This document shows, piece after piece, positions 25,942 through 33,525 of a DNA stretch of 48,883 nucleotides. The DNA is from Eubacterium sp. Its GTDB lineage: Bacteria > Bacillota > Clostridia > Lachnospirales > Lachnospiraceae. Position numbers and translations under genes: made by a program. The notes beneath the pieces were generated by a model that worked only from the letters and a program-made list of their open reading frames with translations, did no database searches and had not been told where the DNA came from. The stretch's first letter is position 1; every line of letters starts with the position of its first letter. Location: assembly GCA_017541035.1 (NCBI GenBank), contig JAFXZW010000101.1:1-48883 (forward strand). Reading direction: 5' to 3'.

Positions 25942-27312
25942 CTAATTTTTCGCCGCTGCGAAGATGGATGCCAGCTTAGGTCTGCTGGAATCACTGAGTA
26001 AAAGGTTACGGTATGTCTTTGCCCCCAGCACCAAAAGGCCGATGAGGATCGCTATCTGGCTTGCAAAAGAAGCAAGTAAAATGCCCAGGCTGATCCGGCC
26101 TCCGATATAAGCTACGGGAGCCATAAAGAAAGAGAACGGCGGGATCAGGGACCCCAGTAACGCCATATCGCTTTTCATTCCAAAATACATGACACAACCC
26201 AAGTACCCGATCATGGTGATCATCATCACGCCCGTAGTTGCATTCTGCTGATCCTCTGTTTTACTGCAGGCAGAACCCATAATGCCGCTGAGCACGCCAA
26301 AGGTCAGGAGTGCGATCACGATCTCCACAAAGAAAACCGCCAATCCCTTTGCACCATAACCAGTGAAAATAGCCAGGTTGATGCCACTCTGCTGTGTGAC
26401 CCCCGACATATCCAGCTTCATCACATTATGCATCAAAAAATCTACGATGTAGGATGTGAGGCCCCCGATCACTATGGTACCCGCCACAAAAATGAGCATA
26501 CCCAGAACCTTTCCCAGAAGCAAAGCCATGGGACGGACACTGACCAGCAGAGTCTCTGCAAGCTTCGATGTCTTCTCTTCATTCACTGAGGAAATGATAT
26601 AGGAAGCAGAAAGTGAGGAAACAACCATGATAATAAGACAGAAGCCAAGGATCAGTCCGTTAAATTCGGACTGGCTCATGGTAAAGTCCTTCTCATTATG
26701 GAACTCCGTTGCGGTAGCGACATCATTCATTGACACACCCGCGCTGACAGATTTCAGCGTATCGTCATCCAGAGACATCTGGCTCTTTCGGGTGTCCGTG
26801 AACATTTTCTCTACATAAGAGGTTGCATTGTCCAGGCTCTTCACCGAAATGTCCGAAGCATCCGCTATAATCCCGTTCACCGTATAGGACATTATTTCAG
26901 GGCGGATCACCACAAGAATATCCTTTGCGGTAAGACCAGCAATGAGTTCATCTTCCTTTGCCTCATCCTTATTGTAGATCGTGATATTCTTCGGATCCAG
27001 AAATCCCGCCTTCACCGGTTCCGTTGCAGGAGGGTTCATCATCTCCTTATCAATGGTATAATCCGTTTCATTGTAGATAAAAAGCCTGGCAGCCTCTACC
27101 TCACTGATGGAAGCGCTCATCATCCGCTGTGAACTGTTCTGGGTAGACTTGCTCATAAAATACATCAGCGGCTTCATCATACCCATCATGAAGATCATCA
27201 TTACGGCTGCCACCACAAAGCCCTTATTCTTCAGAGTCTGCTTCAGAGTAAAACGAAAAACTTTTCCAAAGCCAATGAGACTGTAGATATTCTCCTTACT
27301 GTTTTGTTTCAT
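25942..27312 (-). CDS. ABC-2 type exporter permease (NatB-like), first subunit
   Basis: The 456-aa protein has GFGKVFRFTLKQTLKNKGFVVAA, one N-terminal helix, a large extracytoplasmic domain (about 50-230), and a C-terminal set of helices containing SSVNEEKTSKLAETLLVSVRPMALLLGK, a conserved ABC-2 coupling-helix segment. ATG at 27312 is preferred by analogy with the next gene; an in-frame GTG at 27324 is possible. It overlaps the ATPase gene and ends 12 bp before the second permease. Confidence 0.87.
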   Translation of the reverse strand: MKQNSKENIYSLIGFGKVFRFTLKQTLKNKGFVVAAVMMIFMMGMMKPLMYFMSKSTQNSSQRMMSASISEVEAARLFIYNETDYTIDKEMMNPPATEPVKAGFLDPKNITIYNKDEAKEDELIAGLTAKDILVVIRPEIMSYTVNGIIADASDISVKSLDNATSYVEKMFTDTRKSQMSLDDDTLKSVSAGVSMNDVATATEFHNEKDFTMSQSEFNGLILGFCLIIMVVSSLSASYIISSVNEEKTSKLAETLLVSVRPMALLLGKVLGMLIFVAGTIVIGGLTSYIVDFLMHNVMKLDMSGVTQQSGINLAIFTGYGAKGLAVFFVEIVIALLTFGVLSGIMGSACSKTEDQQNATTGVMMITMIGYLGCVMYFGMKSDMALLGSLIPPFSFFMAPVAYIGGRISLGILLASFASQIAILIGLLVLGAKTYRNLLLSDSSRPKLASIFAAAKN

Positions 27313-28288
27313 CGGCTTCGTCACCTACCTCTCTTACAAAGATCTCATGAAGAGAAAGCTCAGAGAGATCATATTTCACAATGGGAACATTTTTCTCTAT
27401 GAGTCTTCTGAGAAGCTGATTAGCCTGCTCATCTCCCGTCACACGAATCCGGTATTCATTTTCCTTCTCGGTAAGGATCTCGGCTCCCACCGCTCTGATC
27501 TCCGCGGACACATTCTGCTCCGTCTTCAGAATCAGGTTCACGCGTCCGAAGGACTTCTTGATCTCATTGAGATTTCCGGAAACAACAACCTTGGAGCGGT
27601 GAAGGATGGTGATATCCGTACAGAACTCCTCCACAACCTCCATCTGATGGCTGGACATAATGATGTATTTCCCGGCAGCGATCTGTTCCCGAACCACTTC
27701 CTTCAGAATATCGGTATTTACCGGATCCAGACCGGAGAAGGGTTCATCCAGAACGATCAGGTCCGGGTCGGAAAGCAGAGCGATCAGGAACTGGATCTTC
27801 TGCTGATTACCCTTGGACAGCATATCGGCTGTCTTTGGCTTCTGCTTCTTTGCTCTTCCCCTCTGAGAGGGCTGGCGCACACCTGCTGCAATTTCGATCT
27901 CGGCCGCCTTCTCGGGATAGAGGTACTCCTCCACCTTCAGCCTCTCCGCCAGAGAAGCAATCCGATCCGTCAGAACCTTTCCCTTCACTCCACGAAGCTC
28001 ACCGAAGTACCGGATCTGATCCATCAGCGTATACTTGGGATACAGTCCGCGTTCCTCAGCAAGATATCCGATATTGCAGGTGTCAAAATTCAGGGGACCA
28101 TCATTCCAACTCACCTCACCGCCTGTCCGTTCCAGCATTCCGAGGGTCATCCGGATCGTGGTACTCTTTCCTGCACCGTTACTTCCCAGAAGTGCGTAAA
28201 CGCCGGGCTTGGGCAATTCAAAGGAAACGTGATCCACTACCACCTTTTCTCCGTACTTTTTAAAAAGATCCTTAACTACCAGTCCCAT
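27296..28288 (-). CDS. ABC transporter ATP-binding protein (NatA-like)
   Basis: The 330-aa ATPase has Walker A GSNGAGKST (35-43), signature LSKGNQQ (157-163), Walker B LIVLDEP (177-183), D-loop SGLDP and H-loop SSHQ. The LSKGNQQKIQ signature and C-terminal regulatory domain are typical of the NatA subfamily of exporters. A basic insert (about 129-154) before the signature, containing a sequence encoded by the palindrome CCCTCTGAGAGGG (27859-27871), looks like an in-frame repeat insertion. GGAGG precedes the ATG; citrate synthase ends 41 bp upstream. Confidence 0.93.
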   Translation of the reverse strand: MGLVVKDLFKKYGEKVVVDHVSFELPKPGVYALLGSNGAGKSTTIRMTLGMLERTGGEVSWNDGPLNFDTCNIGYLAEERGLYPKYTLMDQIRYFGELRGVKGKVLTDRIASLAERLKVEEYLYPEKAAEIEIAAGVRQPSQRGRAKKQKPKTADMLSKGNQQKIQFLIALLSDPDLIVLDEPFSGLDPVNTDILKEVVREQIAAGKYIIMSSHQMEVVEEFCTDITILHRSKVVVSGNLNEIKKSFGRVNLILKTEQNVSAEIRAVGAEILTEKENEYRIRVTGDEQANQLLRRLIEKNVPIVKYDLSELSLHEIFVREVGDEADETKQ

Positions 28289-28329
28289 TCTTTTTCCTCC
28301 ACATTTTACTGCGTTACATTTTCCGTAGC

Positions 28330-29703
28330 CTACTCATCCTCATCCCATACCCGTTCCTCCATCGGAACATATTCCTTGTGCATACCCACATACTTGTATG
28401 CCGGGCGGATGATCTTCCCGTTATTCACCAGCTCTTCAATGCGGTGAGCACACCAGCCTGAAATCCTGGCAATCGCAAAGAGCGGTGTAAAGAACTCCAT
28501 CGGAATTCTCAGCATAGTATACACAAGGCCACTGTAAAAATCAACATTCGCGCATACCGGTTTCTTCATATCCCGGTTTCTCATGATCAGCTCCCTTGCC
28601 AGACGTTCTACCCGGTCATACAGTGCAAATTCCTTTTCATATCCATTTGCCTCCGAAAGCCTTCGGGCGTATTCCTTCAGGATCACGGCTCTGGGGTCGG
28701 AAATGGTATAAACTGCGTGTCCGATTCCATAGATCAGTCCGGAATGGTCAAAGCCCTCCTTGTTCAGAAGCTTCTGAAGATAAGCCTTCAGTTCCTTTTC
28801 ATTCTCCCAGTCGGAAATGTTGCTTTTCAGGTCGGCGAACATCTGCTGCACCTTCAGGTTAGCACCGCCATGACGCGGGCCCTTCAGTGATCCCAGCGAA
28901 CCGGCAACCGTGGAATAGGTATCTGTACTGGTACTGGAGATCACGTGTGTGGTAAATGTAGAGTTGTTACCACCTCCGTGTTCTGCATGAAGAACCAGAC
29001 AGATATCCAGCACCTGCGCCTCCAGCTCCGTGTACTTCGGATCGGGGCGAAGAAGGCGGAGAACATTTTCCGCCGTGGAAAGCTCTGCCTTAGGCCGATG
29101 GACCACCAGACTGGAGTCCAGGAATTTATGACGATAGCTCTGATAACCGTAAGACGCGATCACCGGGAAACGGGCGATCAGCGACAGCGACTGATTCAGT
29201 ACATGCCGGACATCTATGGAATCCGGATCCTCATCATAGGAATAAAGGGTCAGTACACAGCGTTGCAGCACATTCATGATGTTCCGGCTGGGAGCCTTCA
29301 TGATCACATCTCTGTTGAAATTCTCCGGCAGGGGGCGCATTACCCCCATGGCCCTCATGAATTCATCCAACTGTTCCTTCGTTGGCAGTTCCCCAAAGAG
29401 CAGGAGAAATGTCGTCTCCTCGAAGCCGTGCTTGGTTCCGTGAAATCCCCTGGTGAGATCCATGATATTATAGCCCTGATAATAAAGCTCTCCTTCAATA
29501 GGCACCCGCTCCCCGTTCACCGACTTGAAGCCATTCACATCAGAAATCTCTGTCAGTCCTGTCAGTACGCCCTTTCCGTTGGCGTCACGCAATCCGCGTT
29601 TCACATCGTACTGAGAATACAGGCGCTGATCGATCTGTCCCGCATCCGCGCAGTATTCCGCATAGCGGTCGATCAGGTGTTGCAGTTCTTCACTCATGAT
29701 CAT
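28330..29703 (-). CDS. gltA: Citrate synthase
   Basis: The 457-aa enzyme condenses acetyl-CoA with oxaloacetate, here probably for the oxidative branch toward glutamate. Active-site regions are HAEHGGGNNSTFT, GSLKGPRHGGAN, GIGHAVYTISDPRA and NVDFYSGLVY, which hold the catalytic histidines and aspartate. ATG at 29703 is chosen because AGAGGA lies seven bases upstream; the ATG at 29727 has no ribosome binding site. It lies between a metallophosphoesterase and the ABC exporter without functional link visible. A 2-methylcitrate synthase activity cannot be excluded. Confidence 0.95.
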   Translation of the reverse strand: MIMSEELQHLIDRYAEYCADAGQIDQRLYSQYDVKRGLRDANGKGVLTGLTEISDVNGFKSVNGERVPIEGELYYQGYNIMDLTRGFHGTKHGFEETTFLLLFGELPTKEQLDEFMRAMGVMRPLPENFNRDVIMKAPSRNIMNVLQRCVLTLYSYDEDPDSIDVRHVLNQSLSLIARFPVIASYGYQSYRHKFLDSSLVVHRPKAELSTAENVLRLLRPDPKYTELEAQVLDICLVLHAEHGGGNNSTFTTHVISSTSTDTYSTVAGSLGSLKGPRHGGANLKVQQMFADLKSNISDWENEKELKAYLQKLLNKEGFDHSGLIYGIGHAVYTISDPRAVILKEYARRLSEANGYEKEFALYDRVERLARELIMRNRDMKKPVCANVDFYSGLVYTMLRIPMEFFTPLFAIARISGWCAHRIEELVNNGKIIRPAYKYVGMHKEYVPMEERVWDEDE

Positions 29704-29740
29704 ATTTCTATCCTCTTCTATCTTCATGTAATGTCTGTTT

Positions 29741-29773
29741 TGCGGATCATTTATCTATGGCAACAGATCCGCA
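29741..29773. other. Hairpin in the gltA upstream spacer
   Basis: TGCGGATC (29741-29748) and GATCCGCA (29766-29773) form an 8-bp perfect inverted repeat with a 17-nt loop, about 40 bp before the gltA start. No T-tract follows on the minus strand. Confidence 0.45.
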
Positions 29774-29796
29774 CCCACACCCCGGAATGCAAAGCA

Positions 29797-30441
29797 TCAT
29801 TTTATGGATTCCTTCCGCCTGTCCCTTTTCGGCTCATCCGGAATCTCAATATCAAAAACATAACGTTCATATGCATTGATAACCCGGGTCTCCATATAGG
29901 TATCCTCCCGCTTCAGGTTTCGCCCGTAATTCAGATGGACGTGACCGTGAAGGAAAAGCTTCGGTTTGTACCGGATCAGAAGTTCCGTCAGGGCAGCAAA
30001 TCCACGGTGAGGAAGATCCTCTCCGTCATTGATTCCCAAAGCCGGGGAATGGGTAACCAGAATATCAAATCCTTTCTTTCGATGGATCGTGAAAAGAAGC
30101 TTCCGTACCCGCCGCTTCATTTGCGACTCTGTGTACTGGCAGGGGCTGAAATTGTAACACATGCTCCCGCCCAGTCCCAGAATCCGGACCCCGCGATAGA
30201 CATACAGCCTGTCATCAATGCACTCGCAGCCGTCCGGAGGCGTTTCTTCATAGCAACCATCGTGATTACCGTGCACATAAAGTACCGGTACTTTGGCATA
30301 GGTAGCCAGAAAAGACAGATACTGGGGAGCCAGATCTCCGCAGGAAATAATAAGATCTATCCCTTCCAGCTTGCTTTTCTCAAAAAAGTCCCAATAATAT
30401 TTTGATTCGACATCTGCGATTGCCAGAATCCTCAGCTTCAT
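29797..30441 (-). CDS. Calcineurin-like metallophosphoesterase
   Basis: The 214-aa protein has the motifs GD (35-36), GNHD (58-61), THSP (131-134) and GHVH (167-170) of two-metal phosphoesterases. The first motif, normally DxH, reads D10-V-E12, so one metal ligand is changed. The frame stays open upstream to 30558, but that part is encoded by dispersed repeats (VILSEAKDL), and the family start MKLRILAIAD at 30441 has AAGGA upstream. The substrate is unknown. It may be transcribed with gltA 93 bp downstream. Confidence 0.88.
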   Translation of the reverse strand: MKLRILAIADVESKYYWDFFEKSKLEGIDLIISCGDLAPQYLSFLATYAKVPVLYVHGNHDGCYEETPPDGCECIDDRLYVYRGVRILGLGGSMCYNFSPCQYTESQMKRRVRKLLFTIHRKKGFDILVTHSPALGINDGEDLPHRGFAALTELLIRYKPKLFLHGHVHLNYGRNLKREDTYMETRVINAYERYVFDIEIPDEPKRDRRKESIK

Positions 30442-30513
30442 TTCCCTGTTTTCCTTCTCTATCGTATATACAAACCGCCAGGACACACTCCCGTTATCCT
30501 GAGAACGTTGTCG

Positions 30514-30605
30514 AAAAAGATCCTTCGCTTCGCTCAGGATGACACCCCTTCCCGCCAATCCATGGACATTACCGAAAAGATTCTTCGCTTCGCTCAGGAT
30601 GACAC
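30514..30605. repeat. Two direct copies of the dispersed repeat
   Basis: CGAAAAAGATCCTTCGCTTCG... ends GGATGACACC near 30546, and a second copy at about 30575-30605 reads AAAAGATTCTTCGCTTCG...GGATGACAC, 60 bp on. They fill the 173-bp gap between the metallophosphoesterase and the ParB/BMP gene. Confidence 0.9.
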
Positions 30606-30614
30606 GCCTTCGTG

Positions 30615-32582
30615 TTATTCGGATACTTCGTCCTCGTCCTTCCGGACACCCTTAAGCTCTACAATATTCCGCGCCGTATCCTTCAAAGCTTCCGTAACAG
30701 GGATGTCCCCGATCACATTTTCGGCAAGCCATTTCATTTTCATGATCTCATCCACAGAGAGGCTTTTCCCCTCTTCACAGCAGACCTTTCCCTCCTGATC
30801 CCTGATCTCACCGGAGAAAGGAGCAAATTCCTCCCGCGCAATAAGCTGCCGTATCATTTCAATCAGGCGAACCGTTTCCGGTGGAACTTTTTTGCTGAGG
30901 ATCACATCGATTACTCCGGAAGAGATACCCCACCAATAGTTGATCGCCCTGTCTTCCGACGGGATATCCGTCTTCTCCCAGGCATTATCCAGAATGATCC
31001 GGATGATACGTTCGTAGAGTACACCCCAGTTCACCACCGGCATGGCGATATTTACCGGCTGATCCTTCGTCAGCCTGTACATACCGAACTTTCGGGAAGC
31101 ATGCCGCGGTGTGATCATATCCTGATCGGAAATGTAATCCACACCGTCGTTATAAAGGCTGTGATATATGGCTTCACGGGATATCTCATCCTTTTTTGTC
31201 GTCCACTCCAAATGTACCACCGCACGCGGATTCACCATCCGCGCACCCACAGCAAAGGCATTGATACTGGCTGTGATCCCGTAGATGGGATAATCCGCCA
31301 GGTATCCCAGCTGGTTGGTCTCCGTCAGGATCCCGGCCAGCATTCCGGACAAAAATTTTGCCTCATAGAGCCGGGCATAATAGGTTCGGATATAGCGGTG
31401 GCTGGTGTTCAGGGAACAGTTCAGCACCTTGACCTGCGGATATTTCACCGCAATCTTCAGACTGGCGTCGATCTGCTGGGATGAGGTTGTAAAGATTACC
31501 CTCGTTCCCTCCTGCTCGATCAGCTTCTCCATGGCTTCCACGGCCTTTTCTTCTGTATCTGCGGTCGTGATCTTCAGGGTACTAACCTTTGCACCGAAGA
31601 CCTCCTTCAGATGATTCCGCCCCAGCTCATGAGCATACAGCCAGTCGGAAGCAGAGGGATCCCGATCATAGATAAATGCGATATTCAGTGGCTTCGCTTC
31701 TGTAGGCTCTTTTCCAAGAACCCGGGTCAGTAAGGTTTTCTTTGCCACCGGGGGATCCAGTGCCACCTCAACCTCCTGATCCTCCCCCTTATTCAGCAGG
31801 AGAAATTCCTCCCACATTTTCCCGATATTCTCCTTCAGCTCGGTATCCGACATTCCCATCACTGTCTGATAACCCTGCAGGGAAACCAGTGCCAGGAAGG
31901 CATCGCCTGTAGTCAGATTAGCGAGCTTCTTCCCGCCTTTTTCTTCATAGGCTTTGGAAAAACGGTAATACGCTGAGGTCAGGTTCTGCACCTGGGTATC
32001 GTTCCATGTCAGCTCCGGCGCCCGCGGATCCGTTCCCGCTTCCTCCATCAGCTTCTGAAAATTGCCTTCTTTGGAAAACCAGATAAAATTTACCCCGGTC
32101 TTCCGGTTGAAATCCATGAATTCGTAATAAATGCGGATAACACGTTCATTGGTCTTCTGCGGGATCTTCCGGGTCACAATGGCCGGTACCGAAACCGCGT
32201 CGAAGAATTTCAGCACACTGACCCTTTTATTTCCTTCTACCACGTAGTAATAATTCAGATATTCAAAAACCTTGATAGGGTCATGAATCCCTTCCTCCAT
32301 ATGGGCATCGCAGAGGAAGGACCATTTCTGGGCAAATTCCGTTTCCATCTCCAGAAGGGGCATGAAATTACAGGAAAATGAACTGGCGCGCCCTGACGTA
32401 GCCGTTCCCACTACACGGTCCAGCGGGATCGTGACAAGACCGAGATTCACCTCGCCTCTTATGCTCTTCCCGGCCAGAATATCATCCAGCACAGGAAGAT
32501 TCGGACTCTTCCCTGCAGCCGCAGCTGCCTTATCTGCTTTCTCTCCCAGTTTTTTTGCTTTTTCATATTCGATGTGTGACAT
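30615..32582 (-). CDS. ParB-like N-terminal domain fused to BMP/PnrA-type ligand-binding domain
   Basis: The 655-aa protein has no signal peptide or lipobox, so it is probably cytoplasmic. Residues about 45-160 resemble a ParB/Sulfiredoxin-like fold, with the hallmark VVEGNKRVSVLKFF (114-127). Residues about 299-570 (LNIAFIYDRDPSASDWLYAHE, then VIFTTSSQQIDASLKIA and GYLADYPIYGITASINAFAVGAR) match the BMP/PnrA nucleoside-binding periplasmic-type fold. The N-terminus is Ala/Lys-rich. It starts 15 bp after the SPL-like gene, indicating one operon with it and possibly jetABC. A ligand-controlled DNA-associated or regulatory protein is a reasonable guess; function is unproven. Confidence 0.78.
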   Translation of the reverse strand: MSHIEYEKAKKLGEKADKAAAAAGKSPNLPVLDDILAGKSIRGEVNLGLVTIPLDRVVGTATSGRASSFSCNFMPLLEMETEFAQKWSFLCDAHMEEGIHDPIKVFEYLNYYYVVEGNKRVSVLKFFDAVSVPAIVTRKIPQKTNERVIRIYYEFMDFNRKTGVNFIWFSKEGNFQKLMEEAGTDPRAPELTWNDTQVQNLTSAYYRFSKAYEEKGGKKLANLTTGDAFLALVSLQGYQTVMGMSDTELKENIGKMWEEFLLLNKGEDQEVEVALDPPVAKKTLLTRVLGKEPTEAKPLNIAFIYDRDPSASDWLYAHELGRNHLKEVFGAKVSTLKITTADTEEKAVEAMEKLIEQEGTRVIFTTSSQQIDASLKIAVKYPQVKVLNCSLNTSHRYIRTYYARLYEAKFLSGMLAGILTETNQLGYLADYPIYGITASINAFAVGARMVNPRAVVHLEWTTKKDEISREAIYHSLYNDGVDYISDQDMITPRHASRKFGMYRLTKDQPVNIAMPVVNWGVLYERIIRIILDNAWEKTDIPSEDRAINYWWGISSGVIDVILSKKVPPETVRLIEMIRQLIAREEFAPFSGEIRDQEGKVCCEEGKSLSVDEIMKMKWLAENVIGDIPVTEALKDTARNIVELKGVRKDEDEVSE

Positions 32583-32597
32583 CGCATCCAGCTCCTG

Positions 32598-33473
32598 TTA
32601 CAGTAAATCCTCAATTTCCAGCTGCCTTCCTTCCGTATGGTTCTCATACCGCCGTCGGAAATCCTGGATTTCTTTTTTGTCACATATTATACTTGCTTCT
32701 TTCGTTCTGTCAACGAGATAACGCAGAAGCTCCTTCTGATTCTCGGGAACCAGTTCATTTTCCTTATCCCCGTAATTGGTGATCAGCTTCAGAGCAAGCG
32801 CGGAATCCCTTCCCCGAAGGAGACGGTAAAAATGTTCCCTGCTTCCGTTCTGTAGCTGCGTCTTCATATCCCGGTGCTCCAGATAACACATATGATGATC
32901 CCTGGCCAGCTGAAGCACCATGCCAAGTGACGTGATGGTATCGTTCACTCCGGGAATAATGGGATCCACCAGAAGAATGGTCGTAATTCCCGCCTTCTCC
33001 AGCCCTTCCAGAAGCTGCAGACGCTCGGAAAGCCCCAGCTCACCTTCAATCAGCCGAAAGGCATCCATCTGTAGCGTGGGCAGGGGAACCGTCACCACTA
33101 CCTTTGTTTTACGGTTGATCTCCTGAAGGATATCCAGATCCCGCAGTAAAAGGGAATACCTGGTCTGAATCGACACACCAAAATCACAACGATCCAGCAC
33201 AAAAAGGCAGCGCCGCATGATTCCCAGACTTTTCTCTACGGCATTGTAGGGATCCGACAGACTTCCCACAGAAACCATTCCACGGCTTCGCTTCTTCCGC
33301 AGCGTCACCTCCAGAAGTCGGTCCGCATCCGGTTTCACCCCCAGTTCTTCCGGATTCTCTACCCGGGCAGTCCGCGCATAGACCGGAGATACAAGGCAGT
33401 GATCCGTGGAGCCACGGTAAATATTGAGTCCGTTCTGCGGCGTCAGTATGGTTTTCGCTTCAATGGTATACAT
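32598..33473 (-). CDS. SPL-like radical SAM homologue lacking the Fe-S cysteines
   Basis: The 291-aa protein resembles SPL-family radical SAM proteins: AKTIL start, LNIYRGSTDH, GMVSVGSLSDPYNAVEK, DFGVSIQTRYSLLLRDLDIL and ILLVDPIIPGVNDT. The cluster motif CxxxCxxC expected at residues 22-29 reads S22-T-D-H-C26-L-V-S29, so two of three cysteines are serine. A standard [4Fe-4S] cluster cannot form and radical SAM chemistry is unlikely. ATG at 33473 follows AAAGGGA; the open frame upstream overlaps jetC and includes the repeat at 33499. It lies 52 bp after jetC and 15 bp before the ParB/BMP gene. Confidence 0.8.
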   Translation of the reverse strand: MYTIEAKTILTPQNGLNIYRGSTDHCLVSPVYARTARVENPEELGVKPDADRLLEVTLRKKRSRGMVSVGSLSDPYNAVEKSLGIMRRCLFVLDRCDFGVSIQTRYSLLLRDLDILQEINRKTKVVVTVPLPTLQMDAFRLIEGELGLSERLQLLEGLEKAGITTILLVDPIIPGVNDTITSLGMVLQLARDHHMCYLEHRDMKTQLQNGSREHFYRLLRGRDSALALKLITNYGDKENELVPENQKELLRYLVDRTKEASIICDKKEIQDFRRRYENHTEGRQLEIEDLL

Positions 33474-33498
33474 AGGACGTCCCTTTCCCATTCCGGTT

Positions 33499-33525
33499 AG
33501 ATCCTTTGCTTCGCTCAGGTTGACA
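33499..33525. repeat. Dispersed repeat copy directly after jetC
   Basis: AGATCCTTTGCTTCGCTCAG then GTTGACA abuts the jetC stop codon (33526-33528). It is the same family as the copies at 23951, 24293, 30514 and 40258. Confidence 0.85.

Noticed and set aside
27347-28447. 366-codon plus-strand open frame
   Set aside because: It is the complement of the NatA-like ATPase gene; composition and lack of motifs mark it as a shadow.
28945-30405. 486-codon plus-strand open frame
   Set aside because: It is antisense to citrate synthase and the metallophosphoesterase, both with clear motifs and ribosome binding sites.
30442-30558. N-terminal extension of the metallophosphoesterase
   Set aside because: It is encoded by dispersed repeats and lacks a ribosome binding site; the family-like start is at 30441.
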